Shown in pieces: positions 62,150-64,000 of a stretch of DNA of 64,000 nucleotides. Numbering within the stretch: position 1 is the stretch's first letter; each line of letters begins with the position of its first letter. The notes beneath the pieces were generated by a model, which ran no database searches, was not told the origin of the DNA, and worked only from the letters and a program-made list of their open reading frames with translations. The stretch spans positions 20,688-84,687 of the forward strand of contig NZ_JAHFUY010000020.1 in NCBI RefSeq assembly GCF_023264895.1, read 5' to 3'. Origin of the DNA: Herbiconiux sp. (GTDB lineage Bacteria; Actinomycetota; Actinomycetes; Actinomycetales; Microbacteriaceae). The position numbers and the translations under genes were made by a program.

Positions 62150-62959
62150 ATGAGCACACGCTCCACGGCGCGCCGAGCAGCAAACTCGGCCGGCAACAGC
62201 ACCATCCTGAACGTGCTCGCCCGCGTCGGATACGCCGCCAGCGGCCTCGTGCATCTGCTGCTGGGCTATCTCGCCATCCGCGTGGCCTTCAATCAGAGCG
62301 GCGAAACCGATCAAGCCGGCGCCCTGGCAGAAGTCGCGGAACTCCCTGGTGGCACTGTCCTGCTCTGGGTGATCGTCGTCGGCCTGTTCGCGCTGAGCCT
62401 GTGGCTGATCGTGCAGGCCGTTCTCGGGGTCGGATCGGCGTCGAAGAAGCGGTGGGTTCGAAGCCTCGTGGCCGCGGGCAAAGCAGCCGCCTACATCGCC
62501 CTCGGTCTCACCGCGCTGACGTTCGCTCTCGGGCAGAGCGCCGACGGCAGCGACTCCGCACAGCAGGCGAGCGCGACCATCCTGGCCCTGCCCGGCGGTC
62601 AGGTCCTGCTCGGAGCCGTCGGCGTGATCGCCCTGGCCATCGGCGGATACTTCATCTTCAAAGGCGTCACCCGGAAGTTCGAGGAAGACCTCACCATCCC
62701 GAGCGGCACGCCGGGACGAGCAGTACGCATCCTGGGAGTCGTCGGATATGTCGCCAAGGGGATCGCCATCGGCGTCGTCGGAATCCTCCTGGTCGTCGCC
62801 GCGGCCACCCTCGACCCCGAGAGCTCCACCGGCCTGGACGGCGCCTTGAAGTCGCTGGCGGAGCTGCCGTTCGGAGTGGCCATCCTCGTTGCCGTCGGAC
62901 TCGGTCTCATCGCCTACGGCGTCTACACCTTCGTGCGCGCCCGCTACGCCCGTCTCTGA
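62150..62959 (+). CDS. DUF1206 domain-containing membrane protein
   Basis: 269 residues built of three tandem DUF1206 units, each of two helices: ILNVLARVGYAASGLVHLLLGYLAIRVAFNQ, then WVRSLVAAGKAAAYIALGLTALTFALG, then AVRILGVVGYVAKGIAIGVVGILLVVAA. Each unit ends in a PxG-type loop and a helix (AELPGGTVLLWVIVVGLFALSLWLIVQAV and its copies). Function unknown; common in actinobacteria and often beside stress or envelope genes. No clear ribosome site precedes the ATG. Confidence 0.92.
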   Translation: MSTRSTARRAANSAGNSTILNVLARVGYAASGLVHLLLGYLAIRVAFNQSGETDQAGALAEVAELPGGTVLLWVIVVGLFALSLWLIVQAVLGVGSASKKRWVRSLVAAGKAAAYIALGLTALTFALGQSADGSDSAQQASATILALPGGQVLLGAVGVIALAIGGYFIFKGVTRKFEEDLTIPSGTPGRAVRILGVVGYVAKGIAIGVVGILLVVAAATLDPESSTGLDGALKSLAELPFGVAILVAVGLGLIAYGVYTFVRARYARL

Positions 62960-63023
62960 CCGCAGACAGCGTCGGGAGCAGGAGCGGCCCTCGGCGCGTA
63001 GCGCCAGGCTGCTCGTGTGAAGC

Positions 63024-63539
63024 CTAGGAGGAGCCGTCGGCGCTTCGGCGCTCGATCAGGATCGTGTCGCGCCACTGACCGGCCCAGGGGCCGTAGGTCA
63101 TCAGGGCGATGCGTTCGCGGGTGCCGATGCGGCGGAAGCCGGCACGGTCGTGGAGGGCGAGGCTCGCGGTGTTTTCGGGGAAGATGCTCGATTGGATCGT
63201 CCAGACGCCCGCGCTCTCCGCAGCGGCGATCAACGCCTCGACGAGCTGCCGACCGACCCCCTGACCGGCGGCGGCCCGTGCGACGTACACGGAATGCTCG
63301 ACGACTCCGCGGTAGACCTCGCGGGCGGAGACGTGGGAGGCGGCGACCCACCCGACCACGGCCCCGGTGTCGTCGGCGGCGACGAGGCGGCCGATGTCGA
63401 GCTTGCTGGCGTCGAAGTGCTCCCAGCTCGGCGAATCCGCCTCGAACGTCGCGTTGCCGGTTTCGATGCCGGCGCGATAGATCGCCTCGACGACCGGCCA
63501 GTCATCTGGGTTCATCCGGCGAATGGAACTAAATGCCAT
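63024..63539 (-). CDS. arsN1: ArsN1-family (arsinothricin/phosphinothricin-type) N-acetyltransferase
   Basis: 171 residues. The PAT-like GNAT fold is clear: IRRMNPDDWPVVEAIYRAGIETGNATFE, SWEHFDASKLDIGRLVAADD, EVYRGVVEHSVYVARAAAGQGVGRQLVEALIAAAESAGVWTIQSSIFPENTASLALHDRAGFRRIGTRERI and the final WRDTILIERRS. This combination matches ArsN1, which acetylates and so inactivates arsinothricin or phosphinothricin. Position 28 bases after an ArsC-type gene supports the arsenic context. Confidence 0.85.
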   Translation of the reverse strand: MAFSSIRRMNPDDWPVVEAIYRAGIETGNATFEADSPSWEHFDASKLDIGRLVAADDTGAVVGWVAASHVSAREVYRGVVEHSVYVARAAAGQGVGRQLVEALIAAAESAGVWTIQSSIFPENTASLALHDRAGFRRIGTRERIALMTYGPWAGQWRDTILIERRSADGSS

Positions 63540-63567
63540 TGCAGCAGTGTGCCAGGTGCTCAGATGC

Positions 63568-63963
63568 TCAGCGGGTCAGGATCGTCGCCTTGATCTTGTC
63601 GGAGACTGCCGTGCGCAGTGGGCGGACGGCTTCCGCGTCCCATGACTCGGGGTTGGGGAATGACCACTCGAGCACCTCGCCGCGCGGGGTTCCCGGAAGC
63701 TTCAGCCCGGGCTTCATGAGAACGACGATGTCGGCCTCCTCGAGATCGTTCTCGGTCACGGCGCGGGGCACCCGCCCCACGATGTCCATGCCCAGCTCGG
63801 CGACGGTCGCAGCGATCGCCGGGTTGACCTCATCAGCGGGGGAGAGCCCAGCTGAGGTCGCGGCGTACCGGTCGCCCGCAAGGAGTTCGAGCAGTGCTGC
63901 TCCGAGTTGTGAACGGCCGGCGTTGTGCTGGCAGATGAACAAGACGGTGGGGGAGTTGGTCAT
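63568..63963 (-). CDS. arsC: Arsenate reductase, low-molecular-weight phosphatase type
   Basis: 131 residues. The active-site loop Cys11-QHNAG-Arg17 (CX5R) is preceded by a hydrophobic strand (PTVLFI). The protein continues with SAGLSPADEVNPAIAATVAELGMDI, then VLMKPGLKLPGTP and the acid region FPNPESWD. Enzymes of this type reduce arsenate to arsenite with mycothiol/mycoredoxin or thioredoxin. ATG 63963 has GGAG six bases upstream. The first gene of this visible pair; more ars genes (regulator, efflux) would lie to the right, outside the window. Confidence 0.85.
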   Translation of the reverse strand: MTNSPTVLFICQHNAGRSQLGAALLELLAGDRYAATSAGLSPADEVNPAIAATVAELGMDIVGRVPRAVTENDLEEADIVVLMKPGLKLPGTPRGEVLEWSFPNPESWDAEAVRPLRTAVSDKIKATILTR

Positions 63964-64000
63964 GAGGATCTCCACGGGCGATGAGTGAGGCATGCGTATG

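Overview
The window is GC-rich actinobacterial chromosome, most likely from a member of the Microbacteriaceae. Three things point there: the gene order dnaE / hisD-nrdR-pyrD / DUF3043-dipeptidase-erpA-ctaCDF-qcrCAB-ctaE-trpD; a small DUF7882 protein that I recall mainly from that family; and heavy use of GTG starts, 4-base ATGA/GTGA overlaps and promoters lying almost on the start codon. I saw no rRNA, tRNA, CRISPR array, insertion sequence or phage gene. No gap between genes exceeds about 300 bases.

Layout. 1-3,600: end of a TetR regulator, SseB, an MFS transporter, and an Hsp20 gene behind a textbook HspR-type (HAIR) operator. 3,600-14,200: a PPOX flavoprotein coupled to a PDR-type reductase, dnaE, an alpha/beta hydrolase, then hisD, DUF1801, nrdR, pyrD. 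14,100-27,450: MarR, DUF3043, an M20 dipeptidase, erpA and the aerobic respiratory block. That block is ctaC-ctaD-ctaF on the plus strand facing ctaE-qcrC-qcrA-qcrB on the minus strand, with a secreted cell-wall-binding (CWB2) gene between them, then trpD. 27,450-32,700: a structured inverted-repeat element, then glycerol/dihydroxyacetone use (glpK-glpF divergent from dhaK-dhaL-dhaM). 32,700-37,350: small accessory genes, including a zinc-ribbon protein, DUF1801, a catalytically degenerate D12/Dam-like protein, GNAT, CMD, Pr6Pr and DUF5996.

37,460-46,050: a four-gene, translationally coupled glycosyltransferase operon, two small Microbacteriaceae-type proteins, a RibD-like reductase, an Arr-type rifamycin ADP-ribosyltransferase, and an HxlR-controlled pair (LLM flavin oxidoreductase plus FAD-linked oxidase). 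46,090-62,960: an accessory stretch made almost entirely of envelope functions. It holds two AI-2E permeases, cardiolipin synthase, a 1,203-residue LPXTG surface protein with seven DUF5979 repeats, DUF389, a 3'-eroded MscS, GAP, an alkyl-sulfatase-type hydrolase, a CopB-type ATPase with a CsoR-like operator in its promoter, a tiny two-helix protein behind 15-bp tandem repeats, PAP2 phosphatase and DUF1206. 63,024-63,963: ArsN1-type acetyltransferase and a phosphatase-type arsenate reductase, probably the tail of an ars operon running in from the right.

How it fits together: the left half is core information processing, pyrimidine/histidine/tryptophan synthesis and the bcc-aa3 respiratory chain. 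The right half looks like a hot spot for surface, membrane-stress, metal and drug-resistance genes. The items that most deserve follow-up are the trpD-glpK inverted-repeat element, the degenerate Dam homologue, the coupled glycosyltransferase operon, the envelope-stress cluster with its two regulatory sites near 60.9 kb, and the MscS gene that runs 252 bases into its convergent neighbour.
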